From Heterobilharzia americana (taxonomy: Eukaryota > Platyhelminthes > Trematoda > Strigeidida > Schistosomatidae): a stretch of 64,000 nucleotides of DNA. Made by a program: the position numbers and the translations under genes. The stretch covers positions 49,447,998 to 49,511,997 of the forward strand of contig OX104129.1 of assembly GCA_944470555.2 (NCBI GenBank), written 5' to 3'. How positions within the stretch are numbered: position 1 is the stretch's first letter; each line of letters starts with the position of its first letter. Below are positions 23,301-37,000 of this stretch, one piece after another. The notes beneath the pieces are model-generated. The model made no database searches, was not told the DNA's origin, and worked only from the letters and a program-made list of their open reading frames with translations.

Positions 23301-24821
23301 ACAGTTTTCCCTTGAAACAAACATTTACTTTATCCAAACTGCAGTCACTGGGTGCGTAACGAGACAATACAAAGAGACAACAGCGAGTTCTAATACTCTC
23401 TGTCGTCCTCACTTCATCATTCAGTTAGACACTTCATAGGCGATTCTCAACTGACATCCATTCGAGCAGTGCACTCTCGCTGCCATGAAAATCAATACTA
23501 TGCCTACATCTGAAATACCACCAGAACTAGTCATCGATTCTCCAGAAATTTAGAGCGTAATTTTCGCAAATTCATGATATTGGCAGGGTGAGGTTATGTG
23601 AATAACCGCACTCGAGTCATGCATGTGCATTTCACAAACACGTCGTATATCCATGAGTCGAGATACCTGAAGGGTGTGGACATCGGAAACTTCAATAAGT
23701 AGTGGAGTGTGGTCTTAGGAGACCAGAGATGTTCTTCTGTGAAATGGATCGTCCTGAAGAACTACACAGTTGGAAGAAATAAAAGTTGACGTGAGAATGT
23801 TCACCGAGAGATATGAAGGAAGATTAGAAAGCAAAGATGTTGAAGTTTGGTAGTGATCTGAAGGGACTTGAGTGCTGACAGAGTTGTGAGGGTGGTTGTC
23901 GCCTCTCGGCTACTCACGCTGTGGAAAGTGACGTTTCCTTGGTGTACTAGAAAAATTAGTGGGGTGAGTAATATGGACACTTGACTGCGAAGTCAACGCG
24001 ATATCTGCTCGTAGTGTACCACACAAGGTGTTTTAGAAATTTGAGATTTAGTTGCGATTGATTCACATCCAGCTAGGAAACGCACCACTAGTAACGGAAT
24101 ATTGTAGGGACGCAGGTAACATGATACTTTGGGGGTTGACATTCTCGGACTGTCCTATCCCGTAGGAGAGGCGGCCTCAGGACGAACTGCTGGTCATTCA
24201 TGAAAAACAACCAACTGCCATTAGATCCCCGTCTAGAAAACAGTATGATTTCGCCTTCTGTTCCTCATGGTAGAGTAGCTGTCCAATGTCCAACATGACT
24301 TTCTCGTATAGTAGGACCTCGAAGGAAAAAGGGTTCCACCAGCATAGCTCGGATTATTGTGATGTCCAAGTCCAATATGAGACGCATGAATTTTCAGAAA
24401 TTACGGGTGAATTTACTTGAAAAATGACTAGTTGGGCTGAGTAAGCGCAGTTGTACACATCAACTCTCTAACAGAAAATCTCACTCACAAATAATACAAA
24501 ACTGCCTGCAAACAGCTGAATAGTCAAAAGGCAAAATAATGTTGAGAAGATTTATTCAGTATTGAACAAGTCTACAGCTCTTCAAAGAAAGGAAACATTT
24601 TCAAATGTACATGTTGGATTGAAGGAATGAAAAGACAGCCTAATCCACTTCACGTGATCAGACGATGAGTGGACTGAAAACGGATGAGAGGTATTAAAAT
24701 ATCAAGGTCACAAGTTCTACGAGAAGTTAGAGATGACTGATAAATTAGTTATCTACTGTGCAAGTCTAATGCAGAATATGACTACGAACAAATGAACTTA
24801 TTCGTAATAAAACGACCATAC
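23301..24821. other. unassigned stretch
   Basis: No supported gene. It includes a relatively GC-richer part (23860-24330) that looks like repeat DNA but matches nothing else I recognise here. Part is presumably 3' flank of the DnaJ gene. Confidence 0.3.
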
Positions 24822-25018
24822 CTATTTTCTGAAAATTTTTAAGGTTGTATCATAGAGCCATTTGACTCCGTCTGTTATTCGACCCAAAACACTGGATGCT
24901 TCCGTTTCCTCCCTAGTATCAGTCTGACTGTACGAATTTGAGTCAGAAGTCACTGTCGATTGTGTTTCCGAACTTTGGCCGAATGAATGTCGTAAGTTTT
25001 CATATAGTTGACGGAGAC
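24822..25018 (-). CDS. DNAJA3: DnaJ exon 9 (C-terminus and stop)
   Basis: Begins after acceptor [26 protein letters not shown], a Ser/Thr/Glu-rich segment, and [20 protein letters not shown] before TAG at 24824-24822. A basic-hydrophobic C-terminal helix in this position resembles the end of the long human isoform. Only weakly conserved, so less certain than the others, but phase and splice site agree. A GTATGG immediately follows the stop. Confidence 0.8.
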
Positions 25019-28000
25019 CTAAGAAATATGAGTGATAAATTATTGAGAAGGTGAACCAAAAGAAAATCTTGCTCACCAGCGCCAATATAGGAACTGAAGT
25101 GTGTGTATATATACATAAACGCCTGAAGTTCACTCGACTAAGTCATTATCAATATGTGGTTCATGTACAATAACATAGTCATACAAATATCGTTAGGATG
25201 ACTTCCAAACAGCGGACAGTGCATTTATCTAGGCTTCGCAAAGTCGAAAATAACAAACCATAAAACAATGACTTGCAAGAGTTTGCACTTTGTTTAAACT
25301 TAATTTCACAATTAACAGTTTACACCTCGTGAAAATGATCCGTGGTATTTAATCATGAAGAAGTAAAGTAATAGTTGTCAAACTTTCCTTTGATAAATAT
25401 TAAACAACCACCCTAAAGATGTATTATATTTCGACAGTAACCACCAGGACGCCAATTCAGTGGAATTTTAACCTGGTTGTTAAAGTTTATTGTTATTGTC
25501 TCAGATATTGTAAGATATCAGTATGCTCCTAGGCACTATCCGTCAAATATTACGTGAGGCACTGAAAACGACGATCTAATTCCTATCCACATATATACCT
25601 GCTACATGTAGTTTTAGATCAATGGGATTATGCACTGAACGGTCGTGGCTGGTACGTGTTACACATTCCTAGTCACCATCTGCCCCGCCGTGTAATGTGA
25701 ACTGAAGTAGGCTACCTGGAAAAGGGTTAAAGGTGACCAGACTAGAACATGGTACAAGTGATTGAAGTCTTTGACTGTTGATCTGAACCCTGTGATGAAG
25801 CACAGACTTTCTGGTTGGGGTTCACATGACAATGCAAACCAGTGATTGATGACGGTATATGATATGCTTTACAATCGACGTCAATGGAACACATGTATCC
25901 ATACATTATTTTCAGCTTAAGCGTCAGATTGAATTTTCTTCCTTTTTGTCTCTTGATGACTTCCTACCGCTTTTGATTACTTTCTTCTTTATTTTTGCAT
26001 CTTTCATTTTAGTGCATTCTCGCTTGATATGCTGATATGAGGTGTGGGAACTCGGACCGCTGTGCAGTAATGCCAGGTCCCGAGTTGGTGCTGATTGACT
26101 GATTTCTGTTTCATTCATAGACAAGAGAACTCACAGGTTTGTTGGAGGATAGAAAACATATTTATTCTTCAAGAAACTTTATTTACAAAAATCTACCCAT
26201 ACTGAGCATTTTTGATAGCGGCTGTGAAACTTTTATTACCATATTTCATTTGATGCTTAAAAGCGTAAAAGCAAATATGCATGTTTCCGTTTTCCAATTT
26301 CACCAATTACTGTCTTTGATGTGTGATAGAAACATAGTGAGTCGACTGTTTTATCCTACTTTCGACTGGTCAACAACTATTTATATTTCGGCTTGCTAGA
26401 AGTGTAATTACAGCATAAATTCATTCAGCTTACACTGAATTCCCAGATGTCTGGATGGATTTTTTGTGACACGGGCGGTTAACCAGACATAATTCGGAAG
26501 CATTATTTCCATTCGGTTGTAAAAACATCAATACGGACTGAAAATGACGTTGAAATAAAAGTTGGAGGAAATCGATATACCTTACGGCTTAATTCAAATC
26601 AATGGATGCACATCAACACACATCAGCCTGTTACCAAGCAAAGTAAAGAGGTGGCATAAGTGAGGATTGAAAAAGAATCGAATAAATGACTGTGAACAGT
26701 GAAAGGTTAAGAAATAAAGAAGGCAGTGACGACAGATAGTTGCAAACAGCTTCCAGGCGAATCCAGTCATTGAAACTCGCTGTAGGCAAATTGGTGAATA
26801 TCAAAACGTTAGATTAAAAGACTTAGTGAGACAACTTTATTGATCTTCAGGTACTAATAATCATATACCTGATGGGAATAATCTAGTGAGCTCATTAAGC
26901 CGTGGTTTCGAAATCTTAAGGAAGTTGAGAAGGCTCTAGAGAATCTTGAACAAAGAACTAAGTTCCGAGATAATCCCTCCCCTTCGTGGATTCTCCATTT
27001 CCCACGGAAGCAAAATGAATAATCTCCTGTGACGATCAAAGAGGAAATAGGTCTACTGTGGCTTTTCAGAATTCAACTTAGAGAAAGATTCTACATATCA
27101 ACGCGCAATAGGTGATTTTTCATATGAAAGAGGTATTTAACATCTGGGTGGTGCGATAGCATCTTATTGGATGGGTGTCTGAGATATGGATATGTTCGTC
27201 AGGGATATCCAATCTCTGTCCTTACTTGACTCTAACGTGGACAACTTTTCAATACAAATCTACAATTCGAGAATGATCGACTGTAAATTGTCGCCTTAAG
27301 AAATAGTTTGCATTGCTACCTCACTTAATGGAAAAAAATGAAATTGTTGTAGGCCACGATGATTTCACTACGAAGTCAAATCAACCTTACCAAAGTGGTG
27401 ACTAATCAAGATTTCGGTAGGTATACGAGTTTCTTGAATAATTTCTACCAACTTACTTCACGTATAACGCATGCAGCTCTTGTTTGTTACTTTAGCAGTA
27501 AGGTATACAAAAGTTTCAAAACATCTGGAAGTGCTATTGACTTAAATGATGAGAAGTGATTTAACCAACTTTTATACTTCAAAGTTTAAACCAGTCATGG
27601 TAAACTAGGACATTAAACACCGCTGAGAAGTTTCTATGTAACTAGTATCATAGGTAATGATAAAATAATAAGATAAATTAAAGGTACGAGTTAAGTACTC
27701 CCAAATTATGAATTAAATATTTACTGCGATGCCAAAACTCCAAAGTAACATCGCCAATACGACCACCATCACATTTCACCCATGGAAATATTACACTTTA
27801 GAGTCAACTCAAATCAGTTCACTGGTAACCTTTCACTACAGTAGCATCTTGCTCGTCTACTTAAACCCATTAATCTCCATAGAAATGCACCAGTCTTAGT
27901 CTACTTAAAAAGGACTTGGCAAAGCACTGAACGAAAATGTACAATGTTGAGATGATACTTTCAGGTTAAGCAACCTTAGGATATTCTTGAAACGCTTGAA

Positions 28001-31000
28001 AAGAATAGTGAGTTGATAATCAACATGGGTTACATCAAAATTGCAGATACACACGCTTCAACATGCTTTACTACCACCTCTCATTTGTATTTCTTCATGA
28101 ACCAGAATTATGCATCTGCTACACGTCAGTTTAGCACCAAGAATTCTAAAGTGCTTTACATTCAAAAAACTGGTCACTGATATTTGTTAGATTTCAATGA
28201 CTGAAGGATATGAGAAGTCCAGCGACTAGGATGAAGCTTTGAACTATGTAATGACATCAGTTTTACCTAGTTCTTATAAAAAGTGAAGTAATTCGTATAG
28301 AATTCAAACAAACTTCTAAAATGTGTTGTATACCAGGCGCATAAATTTACTAATAAAGATCGGTATATGAGAAGAGACTTTAGGCACCGTGGTAAAGCAT
28401 GATAGAATATCGGTATATACGCAGCATGTATGATAAACAGGCATTCAAAACAGCATTAACTCATTAGTATTTCAAAACATGCCAAATAAAAGATTTCCTC
28501 AATAAAAATGGGAAAGTTCCTACTATTACATGCTCCAATGTAACTGGGCATTACCAAAAATCAACAATCTGAACGAAGAATATTCTCTTTTCAATAAATT
28601 CTCATCAGGTTCTTCAATTATAAACTGCATTTATGCAGCGAAAAACCACGGCAAGTCAAGGGCAAATGCATTTTCAAAATGGAGTGAGATTCAGAGTGTA
28701 GGGAAAATATTAGTATGACATATTTACAAATGTAACAGTGAACGAGAAGACAACGAATACAGAAGTGGTCTTTAAGTTAATGAAGATCAAAGGAGAAATA
28801 ACGTTTGAATATGATTTTTCTGAATGCATAGTTCAGGCTTGGTAAGTTTTATGAAAACAGCCTTAGCTATGTTGAGTAGGTGTTCGCGAGCAATATGTGG
28901 TATTGTTTTCGGAATACACTGTATAGCATTGAAGGCTTTATTAGCATGTGATGCTCTGAGTCTACTAGGTGCACCAGGACGGAACGTTTCACAACTTCCA
29001 CTTTATCTTTTCTGAATCCTGTCGGTAAATGCTGTCTTATCCAGAGACGCATCCACCAAATCGTGTATCCTACGTAACTTGTTCCACGAGAACAGTTAAA
29101 TTGATATATGGAGGATGAAGAGCTTAGATTAAGTAGGCTATCCTTCAGTCTCGGATTGAATTTTGACCGATTACTGAAAGATATACAAAGACGACTGCTC
29201 TAGCTAAGCGTTTAAATGGGATATCACTTGGACATCTTCCTTGAATTGTAAACTCAGAAACAACGGCTCCTCCAATGTCATCAATTCTCGTTTAGGACCA
29301 ATATAAGTGATGTTAGCTTTGATGAACTTATCCAGATATCCATTTACACTTAGAATCTCAAGGATACAGCTCTCTTTTCACACACTTCTTGGAACAAATT
29401 GATGTTACTCTAAGTGCCAGGCACTTGATTATACTACGTTTGTACTCCATCGGCACGAAGTTGGAAAGGTGTGTATACTGTGCCTTAGATGTCGGTTCTC
29501 TATATATACAACTCAGCATAAAGCCTTCTTTTGTTGCCGTTAGCACACCAAGAAAATGTATTGAATCACTGATCTCATTCCACAATAGATTGTTTATCTG
29601 GGTGACTTTAACGACCACCTTAGCAAGAATCAAAATAACCAATTAGGTTCCTCCATTTCGTTTGGAAAGTCAAATTTTCATTAAATACAGAAGTTTGATT
29701 GGTTATTTCAGTTGTTGCTAGGATAGTCTCTAAAGTCACTCGTTTATTTGATGTAGCACTAAGTGACAAAGTATAATTTACTTGATGACGTTTCGAGCAG
29801 AATTTATTGCTCATATATATATCAAAGTAACTTCCATTATTTAGTCCAACGGTTCATTCATTTCCATGGTCCTAAAATTTTCCATATATTAAAATTATGT
29901 GGTGGAGTCATTCCCGTTAAATGTGTTAGGTGTGGATTCAATGAATAAAGATTCTGTCATCAATCTTTCCCTCCATATAGCCAGTTATATTGGATTTTAG
30001 AATTGTCACCTTACCCACCCTATAGTGTGGTATGAGTCAGTGAGCGCAGAGCGATAACCAGGTTTTTTCTAAGTTGCTTAGTAGGGTCTACCATTGTATG
30101 TCTTGCTAATTTCTTGTGTTCTGCTATTCAGACTGGACAAGATCGGCTGCTTTGACTCATACTTGACCTCATGGTATTTGATAGACTAGTTTATTTTTCT
30201 TAATTGACTCTATTAGATCTTTCAGCCTGCGGAGTTTCTTTCTGAGTGGGTTTGTGGATTTAAATGCCAACCTAATCCCAGCATTTTTAAGAATTCTATG
30301 TGAAATTTCCGATGTACCTTTTTTATACGGCAACACTACAGAGGATTTGAATTCCCTCTCAGGTATGTTGAAATCACCACTAACATTACCACTCTTTCTT
30401 TTACCAGTCCTCATAAACCTTTTATCGAAAATCCGGAGGATAGTTATTAGGGAATAGTGTCCCTGTGAGGTATTTCATTCCCGTATTTAGGCTTTCCGAC
30501 TTACTAGTCAAACTCCTAACCCGATTAGTTATACATTTAATCAAACCTACTTTGAAAGATATAGGGTGAGATCATGTGAAATCCAAGTATTTATTCGGAT
30601 GTCCTGGTTCCCTATAAACACTGATAATGTAAGTTTCCATCTTCTCTCTTCTTGATCTTGCAATCCAACATAAGTAATTCTCCTTCATTTTTTAATTCAT
30701 AATTGAACTGGACTGCATCTACTACCCAGTTAATGTGTGCGAAAAAAATCTGGATGTTTTATGACTTCAGCACAGTGTCACTTTTCCCTTACACCACTGA
30801 ACTCATTTTTATATGTAAAATGAACGGATGGATGAGCGCTGTTAAAATGGTTCAAAATAGAATGCATAGGCAATTATCAAAGTCTAAAAATGTATCATCC
30901 ATATATCGACAGTGCAACTCCTCATTGGTAATTTGATCATTCAAAGGACCATCTTCCAATTTTGCCAGAAATATGTTTGCAAATACTGGGCCTAATGGAG

Positions 31001-34000
31001 AGTATTCTTCGTTCAGATTGCTGTTTATTAGTGTTATAGGAATCTTTAAATGGTTAAAAACTAGGCTGGATAAATTAAAATGACTATATTTCAATTATGA
31101 TTGCAAATTGAATGCGACTTAATAACGGAATCCGAAAAAAACTGGCTGTCAAACTAACGAATTCATACAGACATACTATAAACCGCAGTGTACGTCTGTA
31201 GATTAGTAATGCTTCAATAACATTTTACGGAAAAGGTGATAACAAACCACAAACACTTAGATTTGAAAACACAAATGGTATTTTTAGTACATCAAAAATA
31301 GGATAAAAATCAATTAAGAAAACTAACGTTTATCGGTTGAAGTGACACCCTCGACTGAACCAGTCACATCAGTTTCTGTTTCAGCGTACGCCAGGAGAAG
31401 AGCACGTTGTAGTTCACTCAGACGCCTATAAAAAGCAATACGAGTGAATGGCAAATAAATAGACGAAAACAAAATCGACCTAGTAAAAGTGACGACACAC
31501 TGGTTTTTGTCAAGCAAATCATCCTGAATAGTCATTATAAATAAATAAATAATAATAATGATAATAATAATCCACTTTATTCCAAACAATTTGTGGTACA
31601 ATTTCGAATTCTCAGCGTAATATATATTGCAATAACAACAAAATATAAGTATATACATACTACTTTGCAGCCTTTCCATTGTTTTATTATAAAAATTTAA
31701 GTTATGTGAAGAATATTAAAAACGAGAAAATTTTGCATTGTAAGTTAAATTAATGAAATGCGATTTTTAACTGTCACAAAGTTGATGTGTGATTTCTGTT
31801 CTAACACTTTTTTCCTCACAAAATATACGTGCAAGGTAAGGTGCAGTCGAGTTCTGATACTTAGCTGTACGACCATACAGTCTTATGTAGTTTCTCCTTG
31901 TCCTCCCTGAGGAGATACATGGAGAGAGCTGTAAATGAAGTGAATGCTCACTGTCAGTTAAAATTTCTGTGGCTAGTAGCTTGCAGGAATTTATATGTTG
32001 ATCAACTACAGCGTTAATCAGTTGAGCCAGAGACACACCACTCACCCTGCTGACGGCCTTCAAAGCCCTACGCAACATAACATAGTCCTTTTTAAGAAGA
32101 CCAGGAAAGAATAATGGAGAACAATATAGAAGAATAGGTAAAATGCAGGAACTAATAAATTGTAAAAGAAGCAGTTGAGTTATACCAGAAAGCCTCAATT
32201 TACTTAAGAAATAAGTTAAACGAAAGATTTTTTTACAAGTCAATAAAATATGGGACGACTAACAAAGGTCAGAAGTAAAACGCAACCCAAGATAGTTCAC
32301 ACTCGATTTACTTTCTGCAGAAATACCATTGATGTAGCAGGTGTCATGAGATTTAAGCAGCTCACATAAGTCTTGTTTATGCCTGAGGCTAAAATTAATA
32401 GTCTGACATTTAGAGGGGTTTAGTTTGAGACCATTTACCAACTTCAGACAAGAATTCATTTAATCTCGAGCAATCCAAAGAAGAGTTTACTGGAATAGAA
32501 ATCGTCAGGTCGTCAGCACACTTAGTTTCAACAGAATAAGGCAAATCGTGCAAAATAAAGGAAAACAGAAAAGGAGAAAGTACAGCACCTTGAGGCACAT
32601 CAGCTTCAGTAAGCAATGAAGTCGAGCGCATTCATTTATGAATAGTGTACTGTTTCCTTTCAGAAAAATAAGAATGCAGACATTTTGTAACCCATGGATC
32701 ACTGTGAGCTATGTCAAGCTTATTTAACAAAAGTGGTCTAGGAACAGAGTCAAAGGCTGATGAGTAATCCAGAAAGGCACAACGGACATACTCAACACCT
32801 TTGTCGAGACTAGAAACAATATTATGACGCCTGGTTAACTAGTTTACTAGTTACTAGCCGGTCCTAAGCCCGGGTAAAGAGGGAAGGTTGGGCATAGGGC
32901 TAGCAACCCTACCCCGTAAAACAAATCTAACCGCTAAAGAAACTTCAAAGCACAAACAAAATATAAAAAATGAAAACAAACTTATTCCCCGCTGGAATCG
33001 GAGAGGCGAAATGACGCCAGTTGGTGAAAGCCTTCGGGAAGCCAATTGGCCGATGTGTCTTCTCTCGATGAAAGCGAAAGTAAACGTGGGGACATGGAAT
33101 GTCCGCACGATGTTTGAACCCAGTAAGGCAGCCCAGATTGCAAAGGAGATGAGAAGGTATAACATCGAAGTGCTTGGGATTTGCGAAAGCAGATGGAATG
33201 GGAGTGGACTCTCCAAACTGTCAACTGGAGAATCAATAATCTACTCCGGTCACCCAGACGCCAACCACGAGCACACTGAGGGAGTGGCTATCATGATGTC
33301 CTCAAGAGCATCGAAGGCTCTCATGCAGTGGGAACCAATCTCCTCCAGGATCATGACAGCAAGATTCAACTCAAAAGGAAGAAAGGTCACAATCATACAA
33401 TGTTATGCACCTACAAATAATGCAGAGCAAGAGAAAAAGGAGGAATTCTACAGACAACTTCAATCAACACTGGACAAGACGTCAGTTGGCGATATCAAAA
33501 TTCTAATGGGCGACATGAATGCCAAACTGGGAGGGGACAACACGGGAAGAGAACTAACCATGGGTCGAGAGGCGCTAGGTGAAATGAATGAGAATGGAGA
33601 ATTGTTTGCAGAATTCTGTGCATTCAACGATTTGGTGATTGGAGGCAGTGTGTTCAGGCACAAGGATATCCACAAAGCGACATGGACTTCACCAGATGGA
33701 CACACTAAAAATCAAATCGACTTTATCTCAATCTCAAGAAAATGGAGACGCAGTCTACTTAACACAAGGTCAAGAAGAGGAGCAGATGTAGGTTCAGACC
33801 ACTATCTAGTGCAAGGAACCTTCCAAATCAAGTTAAAAGCCTTCAAGGAAGCTGGTGATAGACCTCAATTCAAGTACAACACTCGGAAACTGAAGGATGA
33901 AACTACAAAGGAGATCTTCAAAGCAGCCATCAAGACAAAATGGGAGACGTCGAGGGACATCCCTGAAGAAACCTGTGTAGAAGAACACTGGAAGTCTTTG

Positions 34001-37000
34001 AAAGCTATGTGGAAAGAAACCTGCACAACAGTATTAGGAAGGAAGAAGAAAGAAGACAAGGAATGGATCTCGACGGATACCTGGAAGCTGATAGAGGAGA
34101 GGAGGATGGTGAAGCAGAAGATAAACCAGTGCAAGGATGCTCAACGACAAGAGGAACTGAGCACAATGTATAAAACACTGGATAAAGAAGTGAAGAAGAG
34201 TGCACGCAAAGACAAAAGACACTTCTACGACACACTGGCAAGTGAAGCAGAACAGGCTGCAGGTAAGAGAGACCTGACGACATTGTATCAAATAACCAGG
34301 TTGCTATCAGGGAAGAGACCAACACAGATGAAACCAATAAAAGATGAAGAAGGAAATTTAATTACAAAAGAAGAGAAACAGAGGAAACGATGGGCCGACC
34401 ACTTCAAGAAGCTCTTGAATCGACCACCACCTGCACTTCGTCCAGAAATACCACCTGCAGCCGCTGAATTACAAGTGAACATAAATCCCCCAACGAAAAT
34501 GGAAGTCCTGAACGCCATAAAGCTACTGAAATGCGGGAAAGCAGCAGGACCAGATGGAATACCGCCAGAAGCACTGAGAACAGATGCAGAGACAACAGCG
34601 GACATGCTCACACCACTATTGCAGAAGGTGTGGAGGGAAGAGAAGGTACCTGACGATTGGAAGAAGGGTTACCTTGTCAAACTGCCGAAGAAGGGAGACC
34701 TCAGTGCTTGCAAGAACTGGCGCGGAATCACTCTCCTATCCACCCCAAGTAAAATATTAAGCCGCATCATCCTGGAGAGGCTTAAAGACGCACTGGATTC
34801 AAAACTGCGACCGGAACAGGCAGGCTTCAGGAAGTACAAATCATGTGCTGACCAAATTGCAACGCTTCGTATCATCATAGAACAGAGCGTAGAATGGCAA
34901 TCAGCTCTATACCTCAACTTCATCGACTTTGAGAAGGCCTTTGACAGCGTCGACCGAGAAGTAATTTGGAAACTGCTTCAATACTACGGAGTACCGCAAA
35001 CCTTTATCCGCCTCATTCAACAACTATATGAAGATGCCACATGCCAAGTAATCCACAATGGGAAGCTCAGTGATGCCTTTGAAGTGAAGACAGGAGTGAA
35101 ACAAGGTTGCCTACTATCCCCCATGATATTCCTAATTGTGGTGGACTGGATCATGCAGCAAACAGTAGGCAGCGAGAAGAGGGGGATACACTGGACGACG
35201 GAAAAGAACCTAGAAGACTTGGATTTCGCCGATGACTTATGCCTAATGTCACATAAACTTGAAGATCTGCAGGCAAAAACTAACAAGTTGACAGAAGAGG
35301 CAGCTAAGACGGGACTTCAGGTGAATATAGAGAAGACAGAAGTGATGAAGATACCGCACCACCACCATCAACAACAACAACAACAAACTCCAATCACCGT
35401 CAACGGGAGAAACTTGAAGGAAGTAACCTCCTTCACTTATCTAGGAAGCACTGTTTCAACTACAGGCGGGACGGACGAGGACGTCAAAGTCAGAATCGGA
35501 AAAGCAAGACAGGCGTTCATTAGCCTGAAACCAGTGTGGAGATCTTCTGCACTCAGCATGCGGAACAAGATACGGATTTTCAACACCAACGTCAAGTCAG
35601 TGCTCTTGTATGGCTCAGAGACTTGGCGCGTCACGAAAGGCATTTCCAATAAACTACAGACATTCATCAACAACTGCTTACGCTCGCTGCTGAAGATCAG
35701 ATGGCCAGAAAAAATAAGCAACAAGGAACTCTGGGAACGAACCAACCAAGAACCTATCACGCAACAAATATGCAGGAAGAAGTGGAGATGGATTGGCCAT
35801 GCACTGAGAAGGCCGACTGAGGACATCACGCGTCAGGCCCTCGAGTGGAATCCCCATGGGAAGCGACGAGTTGGACGTCCGAGGGTGACATGGAGGAGGT
35901 CGTGCGAGGAGGAAATGAGAGCTTCTGGGCTGTCGTGGAACCAGGTTCAAAAGATCTCAGAGAACAGAGGTCACTGGAGGCGTGCTACTGAAGCCCTATG
36001 TTCCACTAGGAACCCAAGGGACTAATAATAATAAATAATAAAGACAGTAGCTGCATCTAAAGTACTCCTGCGGTGTTTGTAAGGAAACTGTTTTGGATCT
36101 CTGAAGGTCATCAATGAAGGCTCAAACATTAAGTCCGAATAGTTTTCAAGCCTATAGCTTTACTACACATAAACTATATAATCAGATCACCTTATTTTTG
36201 AAAGTGTAGATGCATCAATAATGCTGAGTAGAAAGAAAGACAAAGTTCCCAGTGCGAAATCTAACTGCTGCTTCAGTTGAAGAAATGAAATTGGTCAGTG
36301 AATCAGGGATGAATGTTGATGTCTCGGATAGACTACGACCAGATAATGGCAGTGTAACTTTTGACCAGTGTCCACTAATCGTCCCAACCATCTGTTGAAG
36401 AAGAATTCTGGTCCCAGTTATGAGAATATCGACTGAAATTGAGTAACTTACACACTAGGTAGTACTCAAGAGATATGAAAATACCTAATAAACGCTTAGT
36501 GCGCAGAGAACTGTATGCTCCAATCATACACAGAACGAAGATTTGGTGGCTGAAGATATATCCTGCATGTATTTTTCATGCACTTATTCGATGTTTCTTT
36601 GTGATAAGGGGAATACAAGCGCACCTTATCAACCGATCAAAATTAAGTCTGACGAGGACTTGTACAAGCACAAAGAATTTCAACACAAATCAACTTTAGA
36701 TTAAGCACCGATTGAGTAGCTACTTACTATAATCATTGAACATATTGCCCTACAACGCATTAAGTGTAACAAGACATGAACCCGATGAACGACTTACTTG
36801 GGTGGTTTAATATGAATATGAACATAATGATCGCCATATCCATAACCGTTTATCCGACTGATACCTTTCCCTGGTAATCGTATTCTATCATTACTGCATG
36901 ATCCGGCTGGAATCTAAAATGAAACAGTACAAATTATTATGTATACATCAGTAGTATGTATGCACATTCGTTGTGTCACTTTTGAATGATGAGTGAAAAT

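Noticed and set aside
24829..24835. Donor-like GTATGG right after the DnaJ stop as a sign of a further coding exon
   Set aside because: The stop codon precedes it in frame, so coding cannot continue through this donor.
32854..33236. Minus-strand frames at the RTE 5' end
   Set aside because: Shadow of the RTE 5' region; the same happens at 17427-17615.
33460..35950. Many long minus-strand open frames opposite the RTE ORF
   Set aside because: They are mirror frames of the intact endonuclease-RT ORF and show no own domain.
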